A stretch of 5,358 nt of DNA, from the NCBI GenBank assembly GCA_029879555.1, contig JAOUQB010000200.1:1-5358 (forward strand), written 5' to 3'. The notes under the pieces were generated by a model. That model ran no database searches. It saw only the letters and a list, made by a program, of their open reading frames with translations, and was not told the DNA's origin. This stretch comes from Nitrospirota bacterium (GTDB lineage Bacteria > Nitrospirota > Nitrospiria > Nitrospirales > UBA8639). Made by a program: the position numbers and the translations under genes. Below are positions 1 to 4,917 of this stretch, in pieces (position 1 is the stretch's first letter; every line of letters starts with the position of its first letter).

Positions 1-324
1 CGCATAGGCACCCAGATCGATGGCCTTAAGCTTTTCTTTTTCTGCGATGACTCCACTTAACATGATGACTCGAGGGGTGTGTCCATTCAGAGATGTCTTA
101 ACTTTTTCGAGGAGGCGGAGACCATTCATCACGGGCATTTGGTAATCGGCGATAATGAGATCGGTGTGATGTGCTTGTAACCATTCCAGAGCGGTTGCTC
201 CGTTTTCCGACTCTCCACATTCAAACCCAGCAGACTCCAACACGCCTCTAACCATTCGTCGAACGGCTGGCTCATCATCAACAATCAGCACATGGCGTTT
301 AATTGGAGAAAGCGTATTGGTCAT
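1..324 (-). CDS. CheY-like response regulator receiver domain, 3' part beyond window edge
   Basis: Reading the minus strand from ATG at 324 gives 108 uninterrupted residues that run off the left edge. This is the N-terminal part of a phosphoacceptor receiver domain of a two-component system. The strand-1 acidic pair is visible (VLIVDDE, D16/D17). The phosphoacceptor is D60 in IIADYQMPVMNG, and the switch serine is S90 in IMLSG. The conserved Lys of the KPF motif and any output domain would lie outside the window. The start is supported by a TTAAGGA ribosome-binding site (334-340, minus) nine bases before the ATG. The cytoplasmic protein would accept a phosphoryl group from a histidine kinase not seen here. 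It resembles the second receiver at 3742-4128 (shared spacing, a Trp in the helix before strand 3, MP-x-x-NG after the Asp). Being a receiver is near certain; single-domain or multidomain is unknown. Confidence 0.95.
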   Translation of the reverse strand, partial: MTNTLSPIKRHVLIVDDEPAVRRMVRGVLESAGFECGESENGATALEWLQAHHTDLIIADYQMPVMNGLRLLEKVKTSLNGHTPRVIMLSGVIAEKEKLKAIDLGAYA

Positions 325-377
325 CAACTCGATTCCTTAAGTGCATTCACCGGCACTGTCAGAATATTTTCTTGAAA

Positions 378-398
378 ATGGGATGCCTGGCATCCCAT
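378..398. repeat. perfect 21-base palindrome (10-base arms, single central base)
   Basis: ATGGGATGCC and its exact reverse complement GGCATCCCAT are separated by one T. As RNA it would form a stem of about 8-9 pairs with a short loop. On the plus strand it is followed by a T-rich tract (GAGTTTTTGATTTTT). On the minus strand it is followed by TTTTCAAG. It lies 53 bases upstream of the start codon of the minus-strand receiver gene. Two readings fit: a weak, possibly bidirectional intrinsic terminator insulating the receiver gene, or an operator for a dimeric regulator. The near-perfect symmetry with almost no loop slightly favours a protein-binding site. The palindrome is directly visible; its function is inference. 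Confidence 0.6.
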
Positions 399-557
399 GA
401 GTTTTTGATTTTTACGCATTGTACATACGTAATACGACTTGGGGAATACCCGCACCATATATTTTGTGGGAGTATCGTTCTGACCACACAATGCTTAATT
501 AATGGGCAAAGTGATCATTGGTCTATGAATGCACGAACTGCCATTCAAAACCGGTGC

Positions 558-578
558 TTATCAACAATATTATCAACA
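558..578 (+). repeat. tandem TTATCAACA repeats, DnaA-box-like
   Basis: TTATCAACA occurs at 558-566 and again at 570-578, a 12-base period with a three-base spacer. A partial third copy, TTATCAA, lies at 627-633. Each full copy differs at one position from the classical DnaA box TTATCCACA. The surrounding 100 bases are AT-rich. No replication gene (dnaA, dnaN, gidA) is nearby, and two variant boxes do not make an origin. The repeat could equally be a regulator site or chance in AT-rich DNA. Confidence 0.4.
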
Positions 579-761
579 GAATGAGTGAATTGAATAAATC
601 TTTCATAACCCATTGAAACTAATGGATTATCAATTAGATGTTTGAAGGGTTTGGGCGAGGCCTGACCTTGTTCATAAACAGGTTTCCGAACTCAGCGAAA
701 TTCTTGTGAGAATTCTGGAAAAGATGCCAAGTTCTACATTTCAGAATCAGCAGGACGAGAA

Positions 762-1247
762 CTAATGCCTGCTTTTTCGGGGGAAGGAATCTGTCACCTT
801 TGATCGTAGAGCCTCATACAATGGGGTTTCTGGAAGGAGTTCTAGGCTTGGCAATCCTTCGCCAATCGCCAACTGAACAGCCAGTCGGGCGACACGCATG
901 CGGGGAATGGGGTTCGAGGGAAATTCATCTTGGAGTGTCGCGAAGGTCGAAGGTGAAATTCTGACGGAAAATGGATCCCCTTCCGGTGACGAGAAAACAA
1001 AACACTCCATATTGGAATGCCCAATGCGGTAGGTCATTTTGAATGAAAGTTGAGAGGGTTCAAGCGAATGATCAGTGGAGGGGAATTGGTAAAATGTCCT
1101 TTTCACCATGTCCAGGCTTATTTCCGCGGGAAGACCGGTGTGCCAATCCGGGGGCCCTTCAAGCTTACGATGGTAATAGCCATCTGCGGTTTGGGCTACT
1201 CGCCAAGTCACGTTCTCATTAAAAAAGGAAAGAATTTGTAAAGCCAT
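762..1247 (-). CDS. hypothetical protein, 161 residues, function unknown
   Basis: I do not recognise this family. The frame is open for 161 codons from ATG at 1247 to TAG at 762-764, with a balanced composition typical of a real soluble protein. No signal peptide, transmembrane helix or metal-binding motif is apparent. The first two thirds look beta-rich, with alternating hydrophobic and polar residues (for example SFKMTYRIG near 68-76, ECFVFSSPEG near 81-90 and PFSVRISPS near 92-100). A helical segment follows near residues 115-132 (RMRVARLAVQLAIGEG), and the tail is basic. The start is uncertain. No Shine-Dalgarno sequence precedes the ATG, and the frame upstream reaches a stop without another usable start, so the alternatives are translation without one or an internal Met (residues 47, 71 or 80). 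It appears to be a single-gene unit. Confidence 0.7.
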   Translation of the reverse strand: MALQILSFFNENVTWRVAQTADGYYHRKLEGPPDWHTGLPAEISLDMVKRTFYQFPSTDHSLEPSQLSFKMTYRIGHSNMECFVFSSPEGDPFSVRISPSTFATLQDEFPSNPIPRMRVARLAVQLAIGEGLPSLELLPETPLYEALRSKVTDSFPRKSRH

Positions 1248-1732
1248 ACACTGAGAGGAGCGCGTGGTGGTAGAAGAGCTGAGTCAATCCAAATCATGAA
1301 GAGATGCTGAAATGTACACTAAGCATAGCCGGATGGAGCCCTACTTTCAAATATGGTGGGTCATGCGATTCATGAGGGCGTGAGAATTTTTCCTGGAAGG
1401 AGTGCGAACATTTCTTTCATCTTTGGAAAAAGTGTTGCTTAGGGGGAATCCCCCTGTTGGCACGGGCCACATGAAAAAAGTCTTGCCCTCGTGGCGGAAA
1501 CCCTCTGAATTTCAATACATCCCGTCAACTATGGTAGAGTCCTGCATTCCGATCTCCACGCAGGCATAGGGTCAATGTTTTCTCAGGCACGAGTTGTGGG
1601 TTCAAAACGTTGTGTCTTTAAAAAAGATGAGCGTTACTCACAGCCATGAGATTTCGACATGTATCACCTGGAGAGTCTGATGAGGGGCATAGATTTTGGA
1701 CATTTTCGTTGAAAAATAATGAGTGGAATAAG
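1248..1732. other. gene-free region upstream of the lipoprotein gene
   Basis: Nearly 500 bases separate two divergently oriented genes (minus-strand 161-residue gene, plus-strand lipoprotein gene), so it should hold both promoters. No strong sigma-70 pair was found. The best -10-like string near the lipoprotein gene is AATAAT at 1715-1720, but it lacks a properly spaced -35. A GC-rich hairpin at 1441-1455 is listed separately. Open frames here are only a few codons long; one of 16 codons beginning at 1333 has no ribosome-binding site. No tRNA-like fold, riboswitch or terminator with a T-run was recognised. Confidence 0.6.
1441..1455. repeat. short GC-rich inverted repeat
   Basis: AGGGGG and CCCCCT flank a three-base AAT loop, giving a compact six-pair hairpin on either strand. 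No U-run follows on the plus strand (next bases GTTGGC) or on the minus strand (AAGCAAC), so a terminator is not supported. It may be a structural or regulatory element in the divergent intergenic region, or chance. Confidence 0.35.
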
Positions 1733-1739
1733 GGAGGGG
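1732..1739 (+). promoter_or_regulatory. ribosome binding site that fixes the lipoprotein start
   Basis: GGGAGGGG ends six bases before ATG at 1746; the GGAGG core (1733-1737) is eight bases away, which is ideal spacing. An in-frame ATG 27 bases upstream (1719) has only AT-rich sequence before it, and this site would lie inside its coding region. The ATG at 1746 is therefore preferred. Confidence 0.8.
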
Positions 1740-1745
1740 ATAGAT

Positions 1746-2822
1746 ATGAGAGATGGGATTCTACATCGCGCGTTTGTAAGAGGGATCATTGTCGGCATTA
1801 GCTGTCTATCTTTTGGGTGTGCCAGCTCTCCGGCCCATCAAGAACTCTTTATGGGGGAAGGGTTTCAATCCGCCTTACCCAAGGCCGGGACCCAGGTGGT
1901 CGTTTGGGGGAATCATTCGGGAGCCCTTTCGCGCACATTAGCGTGGTTGCAGGAGCATCAGCTGCGTGCGATTGATCCTTCATGGATTGCAAAAGAATTG
2001 AGTGATCCTGGGTTTGGCCTTCGAACAAAGGCAGAGCAAAAAACACAAGTTTTGGCTGCAGCAAAGGCGGTCGGGGCTCCCGTTGTTCTCTTTGCTCAGG
2101 TGGAGGATAACCAATTAGGGCGGTCGTTTGACATCATGAGTTTTGGCCACCAACGCCTGAAAATCATTGGTGTGGAAATTCGTGGGATTAAGACGGAAAA
2201 TGGAGATGTGGTGTTTGGAGCCAAAGCTTGGAATTCTGACCCTCTCGTCGAATCTGAACAAATTGTGCAAGATCTCACAACATTCGCCCTGCAAAAAGCG
2301 TGGAATGAAGCTGATCGCCCGATTCCTTCCCAGCAAGAAATGGTTGTCCAATCATCAATGCCCGAACACGGGGTTGGGGGGACTCCCCTTGCAGCCAAGG
2401 CACCATTGGTTTCGGAAGACCTACAACCAGAATTAGTTGAACCTCAGCCAGTACAAGGACATATCACGGTGATGCCTTCCTCGATGGAGGTGTCCTCTCC
2501 AGTTTCGGAGGTTCCTTCATTGGAAATGGCCGAACCCGTGTCATTGGAAGACGACCATTCTTTGGGAATGCAGGTCGCGAGTGGAGCCCTGACGGTGCTT
2601 TATGCCCCTTTCAAAATTATCTATGCAGGAGTGGGTGGGTTGATGGGCGGATTAGCCTATCTGTTGACGGCCGGTAATGAACACACCGCTCAGGCCGTGT
2701 GGGATGCCAGTTTACAGGGCACGTATTGGCTCACGCCGGATCATTTACAAGGGAATGACGCTATTCACTTTAAAGGAGAATCTTCACCAACGGCCCCTCT
2801 TCATCAGGTACGCTTGGACTAG
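1746..2822 (+). CDS. probable envelope lipoprotein with CsgG/TolB-N-like domain and conserved C-terminal module
   Basis: This encodes 358 residues from the preferred ATG. Residues 1-25 look like a lipoprotein signal: charged start (R2, R9, R12), hydrophobic core, then Cys25 in LSFGC. The lipobox is atypical because Leu is at -4 rather than -3. Residues about 45-190 have the alternating strand/helix pattern of the CsgG/TolB-N fold. A strand and helix (VVVWG, then SRTLAWLQEHQLRAID) are followed by GAPVVLFAQVE near 110-120, and by a strand pair with a turn (KIIGVEIRGIKTENGDVVFG near 139-158). A low-complexity Pro/Ser/Glu/Val linker spans about 192-270. The C-terminal module (about 276-345) begins with a hydrophobic glycine-rich segment (IIYAGVGGLMGGLAYLLTAG) and ends in GTYWLTPDHLQG...IHFKG. 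I recall that ending from other, mainly Nitrospirota-type, proteins of unknown function. Location is probably periplasmic or outer-membrane anchored. The precise function is unknown. It is a single-gene unit converging on the transferase gene. Confidence 0.8.
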   Translation: MRDGILHRAFVRGIIVGISCLSFGCASSPAHQELFMGEGFQSALPKAGTQVVVWGNHSGALSRTLAWLQEHQLRAIDPSWIAKELSDPGFGLRTKAEQKTQVLAAAKAVGAPVVLFAQVEDNQLGRSFDIMSFGHQRLKIIGVEIRGIKTENGDVVFGAKAWNSDPLVESEQIVQDLTTFALQKAWNEADRPIPSQQEMVVQSSMPEHGVGGTPLAAKAPLVSEDLQPELVEPQPVQGHITVMPSSMEVSSPVSEVPSLEMAEPVSLEDDHSLGMQVASGALTVLYAPFKIIYAGVGGLMGGLAYLLTAGNEHTAQAVWDASLQGTYWLTPDHLQGNDAIHFKGESSPTAPLHQVRLD

Positions 2823-2835
2823 GGTATCACCAAAT

Positions 2836-2850
2836 AGACCAGGAGGGTCT
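2836..2850. repeat. small hairpin between convergent genes
   Basis: AGACC-AGGAG-GGTCT lies 14 bases after the lipoprotein stop codon, in the 72-base gap to the converging transferase gene. A five-pair stem with no T-run is too weak to call an intrinsic terminator, but it is the only dyad noticed in the gap. Transcription may end here with help from Rho, or read through. Confidence 0.25.
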
Positions 2851-2894
2851 TGAGGCAAGCAATAGAATGTTTGGGATGAAGATTTAGGCTTGTG

Positions 2895-3656
2895 TTAGAC
2901 GAGGTAATGATCCTGCCAATCCCAATGCGAAATCTTCGCAGACGAACCAGCGACAGCGAGAGCCCCCACATACGCTGAACCCGCTGTTATTCTGTACAAC
3001 AAACACGGGTCTGTTTCTGCCTGTTGATTCAAGAGTGAAAGCCCCGCCTCGGGTCGATCCGTCTCAAGCAAAATTTCACAGTGTGCGAATCCCCCAGCAA
3101 TACCCCTTCCTTCCATTTTGAGGTACGCCTCCTTACAGGTCCAAAACGCGAAGAAGTATTGTGTGCGTTCCGGTGGGGACAAGGACATCAAGTAGGTTGA
3201 TTCGCGTTTGGAAAAATACCGTTCGGCGATATCACGATCATGGACAGTTCGGTCGATCCTTTCCACATCAACCCCAACCGCATGCTGAAGGGTTATCGCG
3301 ATCAAGGCCATCCCCCGGGTATGGGACACATTGAATTGAATAGGGTGGGCTGAAGGCGTGACCAACATGGGTTTCCCATGAGCTTGATTCTCGAAAAGAA
3401 GTTCAGATGTGGGAACACTTATATAATGGCTTAAAAGGGTTCGTAGAATTCCCCGCGTGATGACAAATTGATATTGAGGGTGAGGGATCCGATATCGGTT
3501 AGATCGAATGATTTCTTGGTCAGACAGATAGGGTCGAAAACGGGAAGCGTATGCAGACGATTCACTCAGCGGGGCTCTCCAGATATGAACATCTCCCGGT
3601 TCGAGGGTAAAACGAAAATCCTTTGGTGGACAATGCCAATGGGTTGAGATGGCCAT
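2895..3656 (-). CDS. Sfp-type 4'-phosphopantetheinyl transferase
   Basis: This 253-residue protein matches the usual Sfp/Gsp-type size of about 220-260. The enzyme moves 4'-phosphopantetheine from coenzyme A to a serine of carrier proteins (acyl, peptidyl or aryl carrier domains), using Mg2+. Diagnostic motifs appear in order: LR-x-LL-x-x-Y near 71-78, GKP at 94-96, FNVSHT at 108-113, GVDVE at 128-132 (D130 and E132 as metal ligands), and FWTCKEAYLK at 171-180 (W172, K175, E176 with E176 as third acidic ligand). All key residues are present, so it should be active. It is cytoplasmic. The frame is open up to 3806, but those extra codons would overlap the divergent regulator. Met at 3656, or at 3665, fits the family start. 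Only a weak GAGAG precedes 3656, and a TATAAT lies just upstream, so a leaderless mRNA is possible. No carrier-protein or synthase gene lies nearby, so the substrate is unknown. Confidence 0.93.
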   Translation of the reverse strand: MAISTHWHCPPKDFRFTLEPGDVHIWRAPLSESSAYASRFRPYLSDQEIIRSNRYRIPHPQYQFVITRGILRTLLSHYISVPTSELLFENQAHGKPMLVTPSAHPIQFNVSHTRGMALIAITLQHAVGVDVERIDRTVHDRDIAERYFSKRESTYLMSLSPPERTQYFFAFWTCKEAYLKMEGRGIAGGFAHCEILLETDRPEAGLSLLNQQAETDPCLLYRITAGSAYVGALAVAGSSAKISHWDWQDHYLV

Positions 3657-3741
3657 GGCTCTCATTATAACGAAAGAGCCACGCTCACAGTACTCTCCAC
3701 GCGAATGTTCGGTCAGGGTGTACAATAATGAAGAGGTTTTT
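3657..3741. promoter_or_regulatory. divergent promoter region between transferase and response regulator
   Basis: Eighty-five bases separate the two divergent start codons. On the minus strand a perfect TATAAT (3664-3669) ends seven bases before the A of the transferase ATG at 3656. A transcript from it would begin at or next to the start codon. On the plus strand TACAAT (3721-3726) resembles a -10, but it is so close to the regulator's ribosome-binding site that a start from it would fall within that site. Neither has a recognisable -35 at 16-18 bases. Shared regulation of the two genes is possible but not shown. Confidence 0.4.
3731..3736 (+). promoter_or_regulatory. ribosome binding site that fixes the response-regulator start
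   Basis: AAGAGG ends five bases before ATG at 3742. It excludes the longer frame starting at 3649, which would add 31 non-receiver residues, run across the divergent promoter region and overlap the transferase start. Confidence 0.7.
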
Positions 3742-4128
3742 ATGCCTACGACCCAACGAATATTACTGGTGGATGATGACGCAGCCCTTCGGGCAACTTT
3801 GCGCACATGTTTAGAAGCTGTAGGCTATCAATGCGTGGAAGCTCAGGATGGTTCTGATGCTCAGGATTGGCTGAAAAAAGGATACGCGGTTGATCTGATC
3901 GTCACCGACCATCATATGCCAAGAGTGAATGGAATGGACCTGATCAAGGAATTAAAAATCCAAGCGCATACTGAATCCATTCCCATTATTTTCTATAGCG
4001 GAAATTTATCTCATGAATTGAAAATCCAGGCTATTCAGGCTGGAAGTCATGCCGTGATCGCCAAACCCTTTTCTCTTGAGTCGTTTCTTGCTTTAGTTTC
4101 ACAAGCCTGTGGGAAGACTATCAAATAA
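3742..4128 (+). CDS. single-domain (CheY-like) response regulator
   Basis: This encodes 128 residues, the length of one receiver domain with no output domain. All receiver signatures are present: ILLVDDD at 7-13 (D11/D12, Mg2+ binding), phosphoacceptor D56 in LIVTDHHMPRVNG, switch Ser86 in IIFYSGN, and Lys108 in AKPF. It is a cytoplasmic phosphotransfer or signal-relay protein, acting either by binding a partner or within a phosphorelay. No histidine kinase is in the window. It is divergent from the phosphopantetheinyl transferase. Its stop codon is only four bases before the left inverted repeat of the decayed insertion sequence. Any native terminator has therefore been displaced by about 0.7 kb, and transcription would run into the element antisense to the transposase. 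Receiver identity is certain; the controlled process is not. Confidence 0.96.
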   Translation: MPTTQRILLVDDDAALRATLRTCLEAVGYQCVEAQDGSDAQDWLKKGYAVDLIVTDHHMPRVNGMDLIKELKIQAHTESIPIIFYSGNLSHELKIQAIQAGSHAVIAKPFSLESFLALVSQACGKTIK

Positions 4129-4132
4129 TTTT

Positions 4133-4150
4133 GGGGCTGTACCAGATAAT
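4133..4150 (+). repeat. left terminal inverted repeat of the IS
   Basis: GGGGCTGTACCAGATAAT. Its reverse complement pairs with 4821-4838 at 14 of 18 positions. It touches the stop codon of the broken transposase gene (4150-4152), a tight arrangement usual for short insertion sequences. Confidence 0.85.
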
Positions 4151-4798
4151 TAGCCCATAGATGGTTTTGCCCATTGTTTCAATTGGCATAATTGCGCTTT
4201 AGGATCAGGATTATTCAATCGCCATTTGCACTTTTTCAAAAATAGCGACAAATGTTTGGCTGGAATCCTGATAAACTTCTGCATATGGCGCTTGGCTTGG
4301 TTCTAAAAGTTTTCGATCCCATTGATATGATTTTTCTCATGGACAAATACCTTGGAATGATTCATGCTGTCGTGTTTGAATCCCGAAACATCCAAGACAT
4401 ATAGCCGCGCCAGTAATCGGTCCAGATAATGCTATCGGGCTGAACTTTTCTTGAATGATCGGCATAAGGGTTGAGCTTTTCGCATTAGGAATTACCTGGG
4501 TATACACCTTCCGCCACGCTTTAGGATGCCAAGCACCTGAACTTTCCTGGCGGCTCCACCTCCACGTTTCCCTTTGCGTGTTCCCCCACAATAACTTTCA
4601 TCCAACTCGACTTCTCTCGTGAAGGGGGTGGTGGTGGCCGTTGCTAAATAAATGATGTGACGCAGTCGGTGATAATCGTAAACCGCGGTTTTAAAGTTTA
4701 CCCCCCACCAAATCCGCTGCGCACCGAGCCGAAGTCCCAGCCACACAATGTTTGATCAGGCGGTCTTGCTTGGCCTTGCTTAACCGACTCTTGTGCAT
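4150..4798 (-). pseudogene. IS1595-family (ISXO2/IS1016-like) transposase, four frameshifts and one nonsense codon
   Basis: Minus-strand translation recovers a whole transposase when frames are joined. The pieces are HKSRLSKAKQDRLIKH at the N-terminus, then NFKTA, VELDESYCGG (first catalytic Asp), GKRGGGAARKVQVLGILKRGG, YTQVIPNAKSSTLMPII, WTDYWRGY (second catalytic Asp), FKHDSMNHSKVF, NHINGIENF, and WRLNNPDPKAQL near the end. Inferred lesions are an extra base in the six-C run at 4701-4706, single-base losses near 4507, 4445 and 4400, and TGG to TAG at 4303-4305 (Trp of the ENFW block). One insertion and three losses turn 649 bases into 651, a whole number of codons, giving a protein of about 216 residues, as expected for this group. 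The enzyme would be a DDE-type transposase; here it is non-functional. The N-terminal Met at 4798 lacks a clear ribosome-binding site. The open frame extending to 4876 leaves the element and is not part of the gene. Confidence 0.92.
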
Positions 4799-4820
4799 CT
4801 GCAGCAGATAACATTTCTGT

Positions 4821-4838
4821 AGTTTCTGGTACAACTCC
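4821..4838 (-). repeat. right terminal inverted repeat of the IS
   Basis: Read on the minus strand it is GGAGTTGTACCAGAAACT, with mismatches to the left end at positions 3, 5, 15 and 17. It lies 22 bases upstream of the transposase start codon. The core GTACCAGA is intact at both ends. The differences fit decay of an old copy. Confidence 0.8.
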
Positions 4839-4917
4839 AAAATAAATTTGCGTTTGCTGCCTTCGATAACGTCCAAAAATTACATCATTTTACGGGGCTA
4901 GAGCTTACGTGGGGATT
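4839..4917. other. residual convergent intergenic DNA
   Basis: These 79 bases lie between the IS end and the stop codon of the last gene. With 4129-4132 they are what remains of the original gap between the response regulator and the converging gene. It is AT-rich on the left. No stem with a T-run was found, so no terminator is called. Confidence 0.5.

Larger units (their letters stand above)
325..761. other. gene-free region between the receiver gene and the 161-residue gene
   Basis: About 440 bases without a convincing gene. The only long open frame (303-584, plus) overlaps the start of the receiver gene antisense, has no ribosome-binding site and gives a Cys/His-rich sequence unlike a real protein. 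The region is AT-rich between about 480 and 650. It holds the 378-398 palindrome and the TTATCAACA pair described separately. It also has two weak dyads: CCATT/AATGG at 610-625, and AATTCT-TGTG-AGAATT at 699-714. The second lies about 50 bases past the stop of the 161-residue gene and has no T-run, so it is not a convincing terminator. The promoter of the minus-strand receiver must lie here, but no clear -35/-10 pair was found. Confidence 0.7.
4133..4838 (-). mobile_element. decayed IS1595-family insertion sequence, IS1016-like
   Basis: The element is 706 bases, bounded by related 18-base terminal inverted repeats (4133-4150 and 4821-4838) that match at 14 of 18 positions. It contains one transposase reading frame on the minus strand, now broken. 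Family assignment rests on the recognisable ISXO2/IS1016-type transposase blocks, on ends beginning GGGGCTGTACCAGAT, and on a length close to the short IS1016-type elements. IS1595-family elements usually duplicate 8 bases of target. The flanks here are both AT-rich (AAATAATTT at 4123-4131, AAATAAATTT at 4840-4849) but are not an exact duplication at the ends. It sits between two convergent genes without breaking either. It cannot move by itself unless a related transposase acts on its ends. Confidence 0.88.

Noticed and set aside
303..584. 93-codon plus-strand open frame
   Set aside because: It overlaps the start of the receiver gene antisense, has no ribosome-binding site, and gives a Cys/His-rich implausible composition.
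480..650. Replication origin based on DnaA-box-like repeats
   Set aside because: There are only two variant boxes and a partial third, with no replication genes nearby, so they are kept only as a repeat.
1050..1241. 63-codon plus-strand open frame
   Set aside because: It lies entirely antisense within the more protein-like 161-residue gene.
1456..1474. TTGGCACG string resembling a sigma-54 -24 element
   Set aside because: The matching -12 TTGC at the required spacing is absent (ACAT is found instead).
2096..2398. Minus-strand and alternative-frame open frames inside the lipoprotein gene
   Set aside because: These are shadows of a well-supported plus-strand gene with a clear ribosome-binding site and signal peptide.
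3649..3741. Upstream extension of the response regulator, and the matching extension of the transferase to 3806
   Set aside because: The extensions would make the two divergent genes overlap and add residues outside the family domains. The ribosome-binding site at 3731-3736 supports the start at 3742 for the regulator.
4799..4876. Upstream extension of the first transposase frame to a TTG at 4876
   Set aside because: It crosses the right inverted repeat and leaves the element; family proteins start at about the Met at 4798.
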